Positions 1 to 7,831 are shown, numbered from the stretch's first letter. The stretch is 15,011 nucleotides of DNA from an uncultured Oscillospiraceae bacterium (GCA_900752445.1 CAADVN010000120.1:1-15011); one strand, 5' to 3'. The notes: generated by a model not told the origin, from the letters alone. Translations and numbers: made by a program.

Positions 1-1
1 C

Positions 2-835
2 ATAGACATGCCGATAAACCGCAGCGAGTGGCACGTCGGCTACTACCGCCGCCAGATGGAGAAGAAGATCCTCGAACCCCTGCGCGAGACCTACGGCGTG
101 GACTTCTCGGAGGAACGCCTGCGCGCCGCCATCGCGGAGCACAACGAGCTGTGCCGCATCATAACGGAGATGGGCGCGCTGCGCAAGGCGGAAAACCCCG
201 TCATCACGGGTTACGAGTTCCACGTCATGCAGCTCGCGAGCCTGACCTGCCCGAAGTATCTCATCCTGCCGCTTTTGCGCGAGACGCTGGAGGAGCTCAA
301 AACGCGCGAGCCGGAGCCGAAGCCCTGGTTCCGGGCGCGGGTCATGGTTGCCGGCGCGGAGATCGACGACCCGGAGTTCACGAAGATGCTGGAGATGTGC
401 GGGGCCATGGTCGTGGCCGACCGCTACTGCTTCGGCTCGATGCCGGGCAGGGAGCAGATAGAGATAAAAGAGGGCGAGACGGCGCTCGACGCCATAGCGC
501 GGCACTATCTCTACAACAACCACTGCCCGAGGGCGATGGGCCCGAAGAACCTCAAGTCGAGGAAGCAGTACATCTACGAGAAGGCCCTGGAGTACGGGGC
601 CGAGGGCGTCATAATCGAGAGCATGAAATTCTGCGAGTACTGGGGCTACGAGCGGGCGCAGGACGCAGCCTGGCTGACCGAGGGCTTTGAGGTGCCGGGC
701 CAGCTGCCGGTCTGCCAGATAGAGCGGGACTATACCTGCGCGGCCTCGGGCCAGCTGCGGACGAGGTTCCAGGCCTTCGTGGAGTCGCTCGAAATAAAGC
801 GCATTCAGGGCGCGGAGCAGAAGGAGGGCGCGTGA
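2..835 (+). CDS. 2-hydroxyacyl-CoA dehydratase, smaller subunit (HgdB/BcrC-like family), 5' end outside window
   Basis: The frame is open to the window edge, so the gene starts upstream; the first ATG (position 8) has no ribosome site before it and is probably internal. The visible part is the C-terminal two thirds of a BcrC/BadD/HgdB-type subunit. Counting from that ATG, it shows HCPRAM (172-177), GVIIESMKFCEYW (200-212) with a probable [4Fe-4S] ligand Cys209, and the family ending ERDYT followed by GQLRTRFQAFVE (248-259). Family enzymes remove water from (R)-2-hydroxyacyl-CoA by a ketyl-radical mechanism in amino-acid fermentation, or reduce aromatic CoA esters. The substrate cannot be read from the sequence. 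It lies one base upstream of the next gene, which encodes the likely partner subunit. An ATP-dependent activator (HgdC type) is not in the window. Confidence 0.88.
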   Translation: MDMPINRSEWHVGYYRRQMEKKILEPLRETYGVDFSEERLRAAIAEHNELCRIITEMGALRKAENPVITGYEFHVMQLASLTCPKYLILPLLRETLEELKTREPEPKPWFRARVMVAGAEIDDPEFTKMLEMCGAMVVADRYCFGSMPGREQIEIKEGETALDAIARHYLYNNHCPRAMGPKNLKSRKQYIYEKALEYGAEGVIIESMKFCEYWGYERAQDAAWLTEGFEVPGQLPVCQIERDYTCAASGQLRTRFQAFVESLEIKRIQGAEQKEGA

Positions 836-836
836 G

Positions 837-2441
837 ATGGCAAAAAAGAAGCACAGCTTTAAGGAAAAATGGGGCAGCTTCAGGAATTTTGCAAAGGGCG
901 AGCCGCTCTGCGCCTTCATGGGCGACAATTATATTGAAAAGACGAACATCATGGACAGGCGCGAGTGGCGCGGTTTTGTGGACACGGCCTATGACTTCGG
1001 CTGGTGGCTGGGCACCTGGGGCAAGATGTCGGGCCTCGTCATGCGCGACCCCATCAGGATGGTGCGGGCCTTCTGGCGTTACCGCTGGCTCTCGGGCTAC
1101 CTCTGCACGCCGGCAATGGTGGACAGGTGGACCTCGGGCGACCGCGGCATACCCCTGCGCGCCGACCACCACGCCATAAACGCCATGGTGTCCGACTCCA
1201 TCGACACCATCTGGAAGCTCATCCGCGCCGACAGGCACTTCGGCGAGACGAAGTGGACGGAGCGGACGATAGGCTTCGACTACACCCTGCCCAAGCACAT
1301 CATGTTCGGCTTCCCGGGCTACGAGGCCATCAACATCCAGCAGCACCCGGCCTTCATGATACCCATCATGAACAAGCACTACGGCTGCTATTACATCGAC
1401 CAGGCCGTCTCGACGGGCATCCCGCAGGACATGTGTACCCTGCCCCTGGTCGAAGTGGGCGTCGCGGTGGAGGACGAGTACCCGGACATCGGCAACTGCT
1501 ATCTGGCGACGAACAACCCCTGCGACGCGAACATGATGGACAACGCCGCCATGTACCGCCGCCTCTCGGGCGACGGAAAAAAGGCCGTCCACGCCTTTGT
1601 GACGCCGCTCATGTACGACGACCCGACGACGAAGGAGCTGGGCGTACACGAGATCTACTCGGCCATAGAGTTCCTGGAGGGCCAGTTCGGGCAGAAGTTC
1701 GACTGGGACGCCTTCGCGGACGGGATGCGCAGGTTCAACGAGCTGAACATCCACGAGACGAACAAGTGGGACGTCTACGCCAAGTGCGACAATATCGCCA
1801 TGAACAGCATGGCCCAGGCCTTCTGGCGCATCTACATGTACCAGCAGGGCGCGAACAAGCATTTCGAGCGCGAGGCGAAGGTCATATGGAAGTACTTCGA
1901 GAAATGTCTTGAGAAGGACATTCGCCCCTTCAAGTACAGGCACCGTGCGCTGGCCTGGAGCTGCGGCTCGACGTATTACGACAACGCCACCTGCTGGCTG
2001 TACCAGTGCTGGGGCATCATGACGGTCATCAACATGGACTCGCTCACCGGCCACAACATCGTGGACACGGAGGACAGGGACGAGATGATGAGCGACCTGG
2101 CGGACCTGTACGCGCGCTCGCCCATGCGGACGCACACGGTGGGCGGCAACCGGCACATATTGATGATGTTTGAGACGGCGGCGAAGTTCAACTGCGACAT
2201 GATCGTGATGTACGACGACATAGGCTGCAAGGGCATGGCGGGCTGCCAGGGGCTGTTGGAGGAGGAATTCAGGAAGCATCCGGAGTTCCACATCATGTGG
2301 ATGCCGCACGCGCTGATGGACTGCCGGACTGTTCCGACGGCGGAGGCACGCAAGGTCGTGAACGACTACATGACGACGGTGCTGCACGAGGAGCCGGTGG
2401 ACCCCTCGCTCATGGACTTTGACGACTCCGAGGGCTGGTAA
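837..2441 (+). CDS. 2-hydroxyacyl-CoA dehydratase, larger subunit
   Basis: A 534-residue protein, long for this family (about 380-480), with extra N-terminal sequence. Its C-terminal half has the family layout: ALAWSCGSTYYDNATCW (371-387), an Arg/Gly-rich loop RTHTVGGNRH (431-440), then FNCDMIVMYDDIGCKGMAGC (451-470), where Cys453, Cys464 and Cys470 are candidate iron-sulfur ligands. The ATG follows the previous stop after one base, with AGGAGGG nine bases upstream, so the two subunits should be made together. By family knowledge they form a heterodimer carrying iron-sulfur clusters that needs a one-electron activator. The partner gene and the conserved Cys positions make the family call firm. 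The substrate (2-hydroxyglutaryl-, lactoyl-, phenyllactyl-CoA or another) remains unknown. Confidence 0.85.
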   Translation: MAKKKHSFKEKWGSFRNFAKGEPLCAFMGDNYIEKTNIMDRREWRGFVDTAYDFGWWLGTWGKMSGLVMRDPIRMVRAFWRYRWLSGYLCTPAMVDRWTSGDRGIPLRADHHAINAMVSDSIDTIWKLIRADRHFGETKWTERTIGFDYTLPKHIMFGFPGYEAINIQQHPAFMIPIMNKHYGCYYIDQAVSTGIPQDMCTLPLVEVGVAVEDEYPDIGNCYLATNNPCDANMMDNAAMYRRLSGDGKKAVHAFVTPLMYDDPTTKELGVHEIYSAIEFLEGQFGQKFDWDAFADGMRRFNELNIHETNKWDVYAKCDNIAMNSMAQAFWRIYMYQQGANKHFEREAKVIWKYFEKCLEKDIRPFKYRHRALAWSCGSTYYDNATCWLYQCWGIMTVINMDSLTGHNIVDTEDRDEMMSDLADLYARSPMRTHTVGGNRHILMMFETAAKFNCDMIVMYDDIGCKGMAGCQGLLEEEFRKHPEFHIMWMPHALMDCRTVPTAEARKVVNDYMTTVLHEEPVDPSLMDFDDSEGW

Positions 2442-2453
2442 GGAGGGTATGGA

Positions 2454-2612
2454 ATGAAGCTGTTCTGGAAGGTATTCGCGGCGCTTGCGGCGGTGCTGGC
2501 GCTGCTGTTCACGGTGTATATTTTCAACCTGGACATGAAGCTGATGCGGAGCGTGGTGCTGCCGTTTTTGAACAAGCACTACGACAGGCAGAAGCGCGAG
2601 CACGTCATATAG
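2454..2612 (+). CDS. Small single-pass membrane protein (52 aa), unknown function
   Basis: The ORF starts MKLFWKVFAALAAVLALLF and ends QKREHVI. Residues 3-24 form one hydrophobic segment, which could be a membrane anchor or an uncleaved signal, followed by a basic tail (KHYDRQKREH). AGGAGGG at 2441-2447 overlaps the stop of the dehydratase gene and lies seven bases before the ATG. An earlier ATG at 2449 hits a stop after two codons. I do not recognise a family. It sits between the dehydratase and a zinc-ribbon gene with almost no spacing, so it should be cotranscribed. A role at the membrane near the dehydratase is only inferred from position. Confidence 0.72.
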   Translation: MKLFWKVFAALAAVLALLFTVYIFNLDMKLMRSVVLPFLNKHYDRQKREHVI

Positions 2613-2622
2613 GAGGCGGGCG

Positions 2623-2889
2623 ATGATAGTAAACGGGAACATAAAGCCCCGTCCCCTCACGGAGGCGGAGTTGGCCGACAGGAAGCGCGGTGTGTTTGAC
2701 AGCTATGCGAACTATCTTGTGTTCTGCGGCAAGTGCGGCAGGATGCGCAAGACGAACATGTACGTGATGCGTGCCGAGGCGTACATCGACGAGCTGAACG
2801 CGAAGGGCGAGAGCTGCCCGGGCTGCGGCGCACGGGACTGGACGCTGGGCTACCCCGAAAACAGCGTTTCGGGCTTTGTGAAATACTGA
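2623..2889 (+). CDS. Small zinc-ribbon protein (88 aa), unknown function
   Basis: The protein carries two CxxC knuckles, CGKC (residues 35-38) and CPGC (65-68), 26 residues apart, the spacing of a zinc ribbon that binds one Zn. No other domain is recognisable. AGGAGG at 2611-2616 overlaps the stop of the preceding small gene and sits six bases before the ATG. It is the last gene of the dehydratase operon, ahead of a strong terminator. Zinc ribbons of this size can bind nucleic acid, act as metal or redox modules, or serve as assembly factors; the sequence does not decide between these. No signal peptide is seen, so it is probably cytoplasmic. Confidence 0.75.
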   Translation: MIVNGNIKPRPLTEAELADRKRGVFDSYANYLVFCGKCGRMRKTNMYVMRAEAYIDELNAKGESCPGCGARDWTLGYPENSVSGFVKY

Positions 2890-2895
2890 AAATGG

Positions 2896-2923
2896 ACAGG
2901 GGCCCTCACCGGGCCCCTGTTTT
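2896..2923 (+). terminator. Rho-independent terminator of the dehydratase operon
   Basis: ACAGGGGCCC and GGGCCCCTGT form a perfect 10-bp stem around the loop TCACC, followed by TTTTC. It begins six bases after the zinc-ribbon stop codon. Confidence 0.9.
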
Positions 2924-2984
2924 CGTATATCCAGCGCACGTGCTGCGGCCCCCTTCCTGACCTTAGATCAGCATAAGGAGCATT

Positions 2985-3055
2985 CCGCGCTCTGCGGAGC
3001 GCGGCCAGGGGGCGCCGCCCCTGGACCCCGCCCGCTTTTTTGTAAAAAGCGGGGC
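2985..3055. repeat. Three consecutive hairpins, probable dispersed intergenic repeat
   Basis: Three stems follow one another. CCGCGCTC/GAGCGCGG is 8 bp with a TGCG loop (2985-3004). CCAGGGG/CCCCTGG is 7 bp with a 6-base loop (3005-3024). CCCGCTTTTT/AAAAAGCGGG is 10 bp with a TGT loop (3031-3053). None is followed by a T run on either strand in the usual terminator form. GC-rich blocks of this kind recur between genes in related Clostridia, as far as I recall, so a dispersed repeat is the best guess. Bases 2924-2984 show nothing else I can name. Confidence 0.55.
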
Positions 3056-3075
3056 AAAAAACTTCAGACTTGAGC

Positions 3076-3777
3076 TTACGCCTCGAAGACCGGGTTGGCC
3101 TTGTCCACCAGGCCCACGGCAGCCTTCGCGCCAAAGTACTTCTCCAGGCCCTCGGCCAGCTCCGACCTCGCCGCCAGGACGCGGTCCAGATTCAAACTCG
3201 TGAAACCGTCTATCGGGAACAGCAGGTCCGTCGTCTCCGGCGTGATCTTGCCTATCTCGCTTTGACGCCAGGTCCAGCGTCGCGTGCGTACCTGGCCGTC
3301 CGAAACATACACCACCTCGCCCGGATCCGGGAGCTCCGCCTCGCCGCCGCCGAAGGGCACAAAACTGTCGCCCGGCTCGGCATGCCGTACCTCAAGCGCC
3401 CTCGTCACCGTGCCCATGTCGTGCGCGCCTATCGGCAGCCGGTACTTGAGCGACACCGCGTTGCCGAAATCCACCACGGGGCTTATCTCCGGGAAGCCCT
3501 TGCCCTTGGCGATGCGCGTCAGCAGCGCCTCGATCGAGCACATGAACTTGTTCGGGTTGATGCCCAGCGCCCGGAACGCCTCCCTGTAGGGCACGATCTC
3601 CGGCGATTCCTTTACCTTCACGCCCTCGAGCGCCTTTTCGCAGGCGGCGATGCTCTCGTGCAGCAGGGCCGAGACCTCGGCTATGGGCTTCGTGTTGTCC
3701 GCGCCCCTGATGGCCACGACGCCGAAACAGGCGTCCGGCAGCAGCTCGAATACCTTCGGGGAAACTTCAAATCTCAT
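3076..3777 (-). CDS. Solo B3/B4 domain protein (tRNA-editing-like)
   Basis: A 233-residue protein made almost wholly of the B3/B4 fold found in the editing module of bacterial phenylalanyl-tRNA synthetase beta subunit. Recognisable segments are VVDFGNAVSLKYRLPIGAHD, an acidic AEPGDSFVPFGGGEAE stretch, and RRWTWRQSE near the C-terminal third. Free-standing members are thought to act on tRNA or aminoacyl-tRNA in the cytoplasm, but the substrate is not known here. An in-frame ATG exists three codons upstream (3786), but AGGAG at 3787-3791 touches it; the ATG at 3777 has a proper 9-base spacing and is preferred. It is the last gene of the operon, 12 bases after the ATPase gene, whose stop codon overlaps its ribosome site. 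Confidence 0.85.
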   Translation of the reverse strand: MRFEVSPKVFELLPDACFGVVAIRGADNTKPIAEVSALLHESIAACEKALEGVKVKESPEIVPYREAFRALGINPNKFMCSIEALLTRIAKGKGFPEISPVVDFGNAVSLKYRLPIGAHDMGTVTRALEVRHAEPGDSFVPFGGGEAELPDPGEVVYVSDGQVRTRRWTWRQSEIGKITPETTDLLFPIDGFTSLNLDRVLAARSELAEGLEKYFGAKAAVGLVDKANPVFEA

Positions 3778-3789
3778 ATATCGCATCTC

Positions 3790-5658
3790 CTAATCACATG
3801 TAAATAGTATGACCTGTCTCGTTTCAGCGATCTCGCTCAGCAGCGCCATCGCCTCTGCGCGCCTCGCGCTGTCCAGGTTCACCAGCGCGTCGTCCAGGAT
3901 GATGGGGCAGGGCTCCTCCTGCGGCAGGGTGAGGTCCACTATGGCCAGCCGCACGGCCAGATAGGTGAGGTCCGCCGCGCCGGCGCTCAGGTACAGCACC
4001 TGCCTCTGCACGCTCTCGCCCTCCTGCCTGAGCTGCACGGAGAAGTCCCGCGCCACGGCGACCTCGGTATACCGCCCGCCCGTCATGCGCGAGAGGTACT
4101 GCGCCGCCCTGCGGCCCAGCGCGGGCGAAAACCTGCTCTGCAGCTCGGCGTCCGCCTCGCCCAGCGTCTGTGCCGCTAGGGCTATCGCCTCGCACTGGGC
4201 AGCCAGCTCGCTGAGACGTTCGCGCTTTTCCAGGATCGCGCTCTCGAGCACCAGCGGGTCGCCTGTCGCCGCTATCGTGCCAGTCAGCTCGGCTATCGCC
4301 TCGCGCAGCCTATCAAAGCGCAGCCTGGCGTCGTCGAGCTCCTGGTGCCGCTTTCGCCTGTCACGGAGCAGCGCGGACTCGGCCTTGAGCAGCTTCTGCC
4401 GCGCCTGGTCCAGCTGCGCGACAGCCTGCTTTTCCGCAGACTCGGCCTCACGCGCGAGCTCGCAGCGCCGCACATATTCCGCCGCCGCCGTCTCGAGCTC
4501 CGACTCATTCACACTGCCGTAGTACGACAACAGCCTGTGCCTCTGCTCTGCCGCACGCTTTGACTTCGCGCCGGCGCGCCTGTATCTCAGCAGCTGCCAG
4601 AGCCCCAGCCCCACCGCCGCCGCCGCGCCGATGAGCGCATACAGGCTCACAAAGCTCAGGCCCAGCAGCAGCGCGCCCAGCACGAGCAGTATGTATCCGG
4701 CGGCCGGCGAGGCCGCGCGTTTGGATTCCATGCCGAGTTTTCGCGCCTCATCGGCTCTTGACGCGGCCTCGTCCAGGGCCGCATCGGGCTCCAGGCCCGC
4801 AAAAGGCCCCGTATGCGCCGCCGCCTTCAGCTTCGCGCTCTTCGATACCGCCTCGGAATACTGCTCCTCGCTGCGCCTTACCTCGTCCCGGGCTTCCAGC
4901 ACCTCCGTTACAGCTGCAGCTGTGCCAAAGCCTTCCATGTCTTCGACGAACTCTCTGAGGTTCGAGACCGTGCACTCCTGTTTTTCCAGCTCCTGACGCA
5001 GCTCCTCGCGCCGGGACGAGGCATCAGATACCTGCTCCAGCCGCCGTTCCAGCGCCGCGAGCTCCGATTCGAGTTCGACCATGGCGCCCGTGCGCCGCGG
5101 GCTCCGGCGGCGGTTCTGCCAGGCCTTCAGCCTTGCGAGCGCCTCGCTGCAGCTCGTGCCCTCCTCGCCCGTCGAGACCACCGCGGCTATGCGCCGCTCG
5201 AGCTCCGCCGAGCCCGTGACCGCGGCCTCGCCCTGGCCTATGAAGGCGCTGCGCCGGAAGACCTCGCGGCCCGCGCCCGTCAGCGTCTCGCCCGCCGTGG
5301 GGCCCGTGAGCCCCGGCACCGGCTCCGCCGTGCCCGTGTACACAGCCTTGAATTCCTTCATCGGCGACGAGGCGCCCCGCGACGTGCGCGTGAGGCTTAT
5401 CTCCCTGCCGCCGAACTCTATGTCCATCGTGCCCGACATCGGCCTGCCCGACCAGGGCTGGTAGCGGAGCTTGTCCGGCAAAAAGCCGCCCTTTACCCGC
5501 TCGCCCGTGTCTATGCCGTAGAGCATCGCCCGGATGAAGGCGCACCAGGTGCTCTTGCCGCTCTCGTTCGGGCTTTTTATCACGTTCAGGCCGGGCCCGA
5601 GCTCGAGCGTCTCGCCCTCGAGCCTGCCGAAATCCGCCTGCATGCGGCGTATGATCAT
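3790..5658 (-). CDS. Short Rad50/SbcC/YhaN-like ATPase with membrane segment
   Basis: 622 residues, far shorter than SbcC or YhaN (about 1000). The N-terminal ATPase half has Walker A as SPNESGKST (29-37), with Ser29 in place of the usual first Gly, and a Q-loop-like FIGQGEAA. Coiled coil covers about 195-310; two adjoining hydrophobic segments (320-357) suggest a membrane hairpin as in YhaN; a second coiled coil runs about 362-500. The C-terminal half has an LSAG signature (558-561) and Walker B PIILDD (585-590) with the D-loop VNLD. The protein stops at ILFTCD, so the histidine expected in the H-loop is missing. Its ATG overlaps the stop of the SbcD-like gene by four bases, indicating a coupled nuclease-ATPase pair for DNA-end processing. 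The exact substrate and membrane role are unknown. Confidence 0.85.
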   Translation of the reverse strand: MIIRRMQADFGRLEGETLELGPGLNVIKSPNESGKSTWCAFIRAMLYGIDTGERVKGGFLPDKLRYQPWSGRPMSGTMDIEFGGREISLTRTSRGASSPMKEFKAVYTGTAEPVPGLTGPTAGETLTGAGREVFRRSAFIGQGEAAVTGSAELERRIAAVVSTGEEGTSCSEALARLKAWQNRRRSPRRTGAMVELESELAALERRLEQVSDASSRREELRQELEKQECTVSNLREFVEDMEGFGTAAAVTEVLEARDEVRRSEEQYSEAVSKSAKLKAAAHTGPFAGLEPDAALDEAASRADEARKLGMESKRAASPAAGYILLVLGALLLGLSFVSLYALIGAAAAVGLGLWQLLRYRRAGAKSKRAAEQRHRLLSYYGSVNESELETAAAEYVRRCELAREAESAEKQAVAQLDQARQKLLKAESALLRDRRKRHQELDDARLRFDRLREAIAELTGTIAATGDPLVLESAILEKRERLSELAAQCEAIALAAQTLGEADAELQSRFSPALGRRAAQYLSRMTGGRYTEVAVARDFSVQLRQEGESVQRQVLYLSAGAADLTYLAVRLAIVDLTLPQEEPCPIILDDALVNLDSARRAEAMALLSEIAETRQVILFTCD

Positions 5659-6740
5659 ATGGCCTCGGCCTCCTCTCCGCCGTCGAGGGCTGCGAGGCCC
5701 CAGCGCACGGCCCGGGTCACAGCCTCGCGCGCCGCCTCATCCGGCGCGGCCTCGTACCTCGACCGCAGCCTGCGCAGGAACTCGCCCCGGAGCGAGTTCT
5801 CGCCCGCGCGCTCCCAGATATCGCGCCGCAGCCGCGTGGCGTCCCGCAGCCGCAGCCCGAAGCAGGCGGGCTCGAGCCTCTGCCTGAGCGCCGCAAGGTC
5901 GGGCGGCGCGTCCGCCTCGCCCGTCACCGTCAGCTTGTATATGTTCCGCTCCGAGCCCTCGGGCAGGCTGAAGCCCGCGAGCTCCGCTGCGTCCACGCTC
6001 AAAAGCTCGTAGCGCCGCGTGCAGACGGGCACAAAGCGCAGCTTCACGTCCCCGGGCTCAACGTCGGCTATGATGACGCCCTTGTCCCCGGTCTCGTCGA
6101 AGCCCCGGCCCTCGGGGCAGCCCGGCCAGGCGTAGAAGCAGTCCCCGGCGCGGCGCAGGCCGCTGAAGGCGTGGATGTGCCCGAGCGCGGCGTAGTCCAT
6201 GCCGCTTTCGGCGAGCTCGGCCTCGCTTATGGGGTCGTAGCGCGAAGCGGGCGCGCCCACCTCGCCGTGCAGGCAGAGCAGCTGCGTGAGCCCCGGCTCG
6301 CGCCCGGCTGAAAAGCCCCGCAGCAGCGGCCCGGAGGACCTGTCCTGGAAGGCCGCGCCCCAGACCTGCACGCCCAGCCCCTCCAGCTTGATACCCTTGG
6401 GCTGGGCCGAGCTGAAGATGTGCACGTTCCCGGGCGGCCTGAGCCTGCTCCAGAGCCCGCCGGGTTGGAAACAGTCGTGGTTCCCGGGCGAGATGAAGAC
6501 GGGGACCTCCATCTCCGCCAGGGCGAGGCGCAGGGTTTCCTCGGTGCCGGGCCAGGGGCGAAGGCTGTCGAAGAGGTCCCCGGCCAGCAGCACGAGCTGG
6601 GCCCCGGACTCCGCGCGCAGCTGTGCGATATGACGCAGGAGCTCGCGCTGCTCCGAGCGCCGCAGCGCGGCCTTCTCCTCCGACAGGCCCTCGAAGGGCG
6701 AGTCGAGGTGCAGGTCGGCCGCGTGGAGTATGCGTATCAT
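5655..6740 (-). CDS. SbcD/Mre11/YhaO-like metallophosphoesterase (DNA exonuclease)
   Basis: 361 residues with the complete calcineurin-type metal site: DLH (9-11), GDLFD (54-58), GNHD (86-89), HGE (158-160) and GHIH (187-190). The segment AWPGCPEGRGFDE (204-216) is typical of the YhaO/SbcD branch. A C-terminal region of about 120 residues would serve as the cap and ATPase-binding part. Family members are Mn-dependent nucleases that act on DNA ends with a Rad50-like ATPase. Here that partner follows with a 4-base ATGA overlap, and the gene itself overlaps the ymdB-type stop in the same way. All active-site residues are present, so it should be catalytically competent. Confidence 0.9.
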   Translation of the reverse strand: MIRILHAADLHLDSPFEGLSEEKAALRRSEQRELLRHIAQLRAESGAQLVLLAGDLFDSLRPWPGTEETLRLALAEMEVPVFISPGNHDCFQPGGLWSRLRPPGNVHIFSSAQPKGIKLEGLGVQVWGAAFQDRSSGPLLRGFSAGREPGLTQLLCLHGEVGAPASRYDPISEAELAESGMDYAALGHIHAFSGLRRAGDCFYAWPGCPEGRGFDETGDKGVIIADVEPGDVKLRFVPVCTRRYELLSVDAAELAGFSLPEGSERNIYKLTVTGEADAPPDLAALRQRLEPACFGLRLRDATRLRRDIWERAGENSLRGEFLRRLRSRYEAAPDEAAREAVTRAVRWGLAALDGGEEAEAI

Positions 6741-7510
6741 GTGTACCTCACCGCCCTGACCCCGGTGCAGGCGCCGGTCTCGCTGTCGAGCTCGAAGAGC
6801 GCGCCCTCGAGCTTCGCCGGGCCCTGCGCGCAGTCATAGCGCCGGGGCACGTCGCCCAGGAACTTGCCTATGGACTGCTCGGGCTTGATGCCTATGACCG
6901 ACTCGAAGGGACCGGTCATGCCGAGGTCCGTGATGAAGCCCGTGCCCCGGGGCAGGACGCGCGCGTCCGAGGTCTGCACGTGCGTGTGTGTGCCCCAGAC
7001 CGCCGAGACGCGCCCGTCGAGGAAGTAGCCCATGGCCAGCTTCTCGCTCGTGGCCTCGCCGTGGAAGTCCACCAGCACCAGCTTAGCCTCGCTGCGCTCG
7101 AGTATGGCGTCCACGGTGAGGAAGGGGTTGTCGGTATTGGGGTCGAGGGTGAATTTGCCCAGCAGGTTCACGACGAGCACGGGCCCGAAGGGCGTGCGGA
7201 ACTCGGCATAGCCCCTGCCGGGGCACTGGGGCGCGTAGTTCGCCGGGCGCAGCACCCGAGCGCTCTCGTCGAGATAGGGCTGCAGCTCCCAGCGCGTCCA
7301 GGTGTGGTTGCCGAGCGTCACGGCGTCTGCGCCCGCCGCGAGTATGGCGTCGCACTGCTTGGGCGTAACGCCCACGACGTTGGCGTTCTCGCCGTTCACG
7401 ACGGTGAAGTCCGCGCCCAGCTCCTTTTTTATGCGTTTTAAATTCTTCGCCGCGAAGTCGAGGCCGGGGTTGCCGACCACGTCGCCTACGGCAAGCACGC
7501 GAAAAAGCAT
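6737..7510 (-). CDS. ymdB: YmdB-type metallophosphoesterase (2',3'-cyclic nucleotide phosphodiesterase family)
   Basis: 257 residues, full length for the TIGR00282/YmdB family. The metal-binding set is visible: D10 in VGDVVG, E41 and N42 in NGENAN, GNHT (67-70), HGE (150-152) and GTHTH (173-177). In Bacillus subtilis YmdB hydrolyses cyclic nucleotides and controls the choice between motility and biofilm; transfer of that role here is inference. AAAGGAG lies nine bases upstream of the ATG. It is the first gene of a four-gene operon. The gene usually linked to it in Bacilli, rny for RNase Y, is not next to it, which is a notable difference in context. Confidence 0.92.
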   Translation of the reverse strand: MLFRVLAVGDVVGNPGLDFAAKNLKRIKKELGADFTVVNGENANVVGVTPKQCDAILAAGADAVTLGNHTWTRWELQPYLDESARVLRPANYAPQCPGRGYAEFRTPFGPVLVVNLLGKFTLDPNTDNPFLTVDAILERSEAKLVLVDFHGEATSEKLAMGYFLDGRVSAVWGTHTHVQTSDARVLPRGTGFITDLGMTGPFESVIGIKPEQSIGKFLGDVPRRYDCAQGPAKLEGALFELDSETGACTGVRAVRYT

Positions 7511-7535
7511 TGAGGATCGCTCCTTTGCCTCTTAA

Positions 7536-7565
7536 TTTAAATCACAATACCATAATATATCACAA
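7536..7565 (-). promoter_or_regulatory. Candidate promoter of the ymdB operon
   Basis: Read on the minus strand, TTGTGA (7565-7560) and TTTAAA (7541-7536) are 18 bases apart in an AT-rich patch upstream of the ymdB ribosome site. Both boxes match the consensus at four of six positions only. Confidence 0.3.
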
Positions 7566-7642
7566 GCCCGGCCGCACCGCAAATATTATTCCGCGCCCCG
7601 GGCATAATAGGACTGCAAAAGAAACAAACGGAGGGCGAAATT

Positions 7643-7807
7643 ATGCAGAACAGTTCATTTTTGAAGGGCATGGGCATGGGCCTCGCGATAGGGGCGTCCG
7701 TGGGCATGGCGCTCGCGCCGAAGCGCAAGAACACCAACGTCGTGGGCAAGGCCCTGAAGGCCGCCGGGGAGCTCGCTGAGAACCTCACCGACGCGATGAT
7801 GAAATAA
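7643..7807 (+). CDS. Small YtxH-like protein (54 aa)
   Basis: The ORF begins MQNSSFLKGMGMGLAIGASV and ends NLTDAMMK. A Gly/Met/Ala-rich hydrophobic segment (9-25) ends in APKRK, the pattern of YtxH-like small proteins whose single N-terminal segment associates with the membrane, followed by a helical amphipathic tail. GGAGGG at 7630-7635 lies seven bases upstream. The gene diverges from the ymdB operon and is followed after 71 bases by a tRNA gene. No clear sigma-A promoter is visible; GCAAATA (7579) and CATAATA (7603) loosely resemble forespore sigma-G boxes but the 17-base spacing is long. Function is unknown; a general stress or envelope role is suggested only by the YtxH resemblance. Confidence 0.75.
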   Translation: MQNSSFLKGMGMGLAIGASVGMALAPKRKNTNVVGKALKAAGELAENLTDAMMK

Positions 7808-7831
7808 TTCCCGGAAAAGCCGAAAAAACAC

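Noticed and set aside
609..2660. 683-residue open frame on the minus strand
   Set aside because: It runs antisense to the dehydratase genes, is rich in Arg, His and Val without any domain, and is explained by GC-rich third positions.
7579..7609. Forespore sigma-G promoter before the YtxH-like gene
   Set aside because: GCAAATA and CATAATA resemble the boxes but the spacing is 17 rather than about 15; evidence too weak to annotate.
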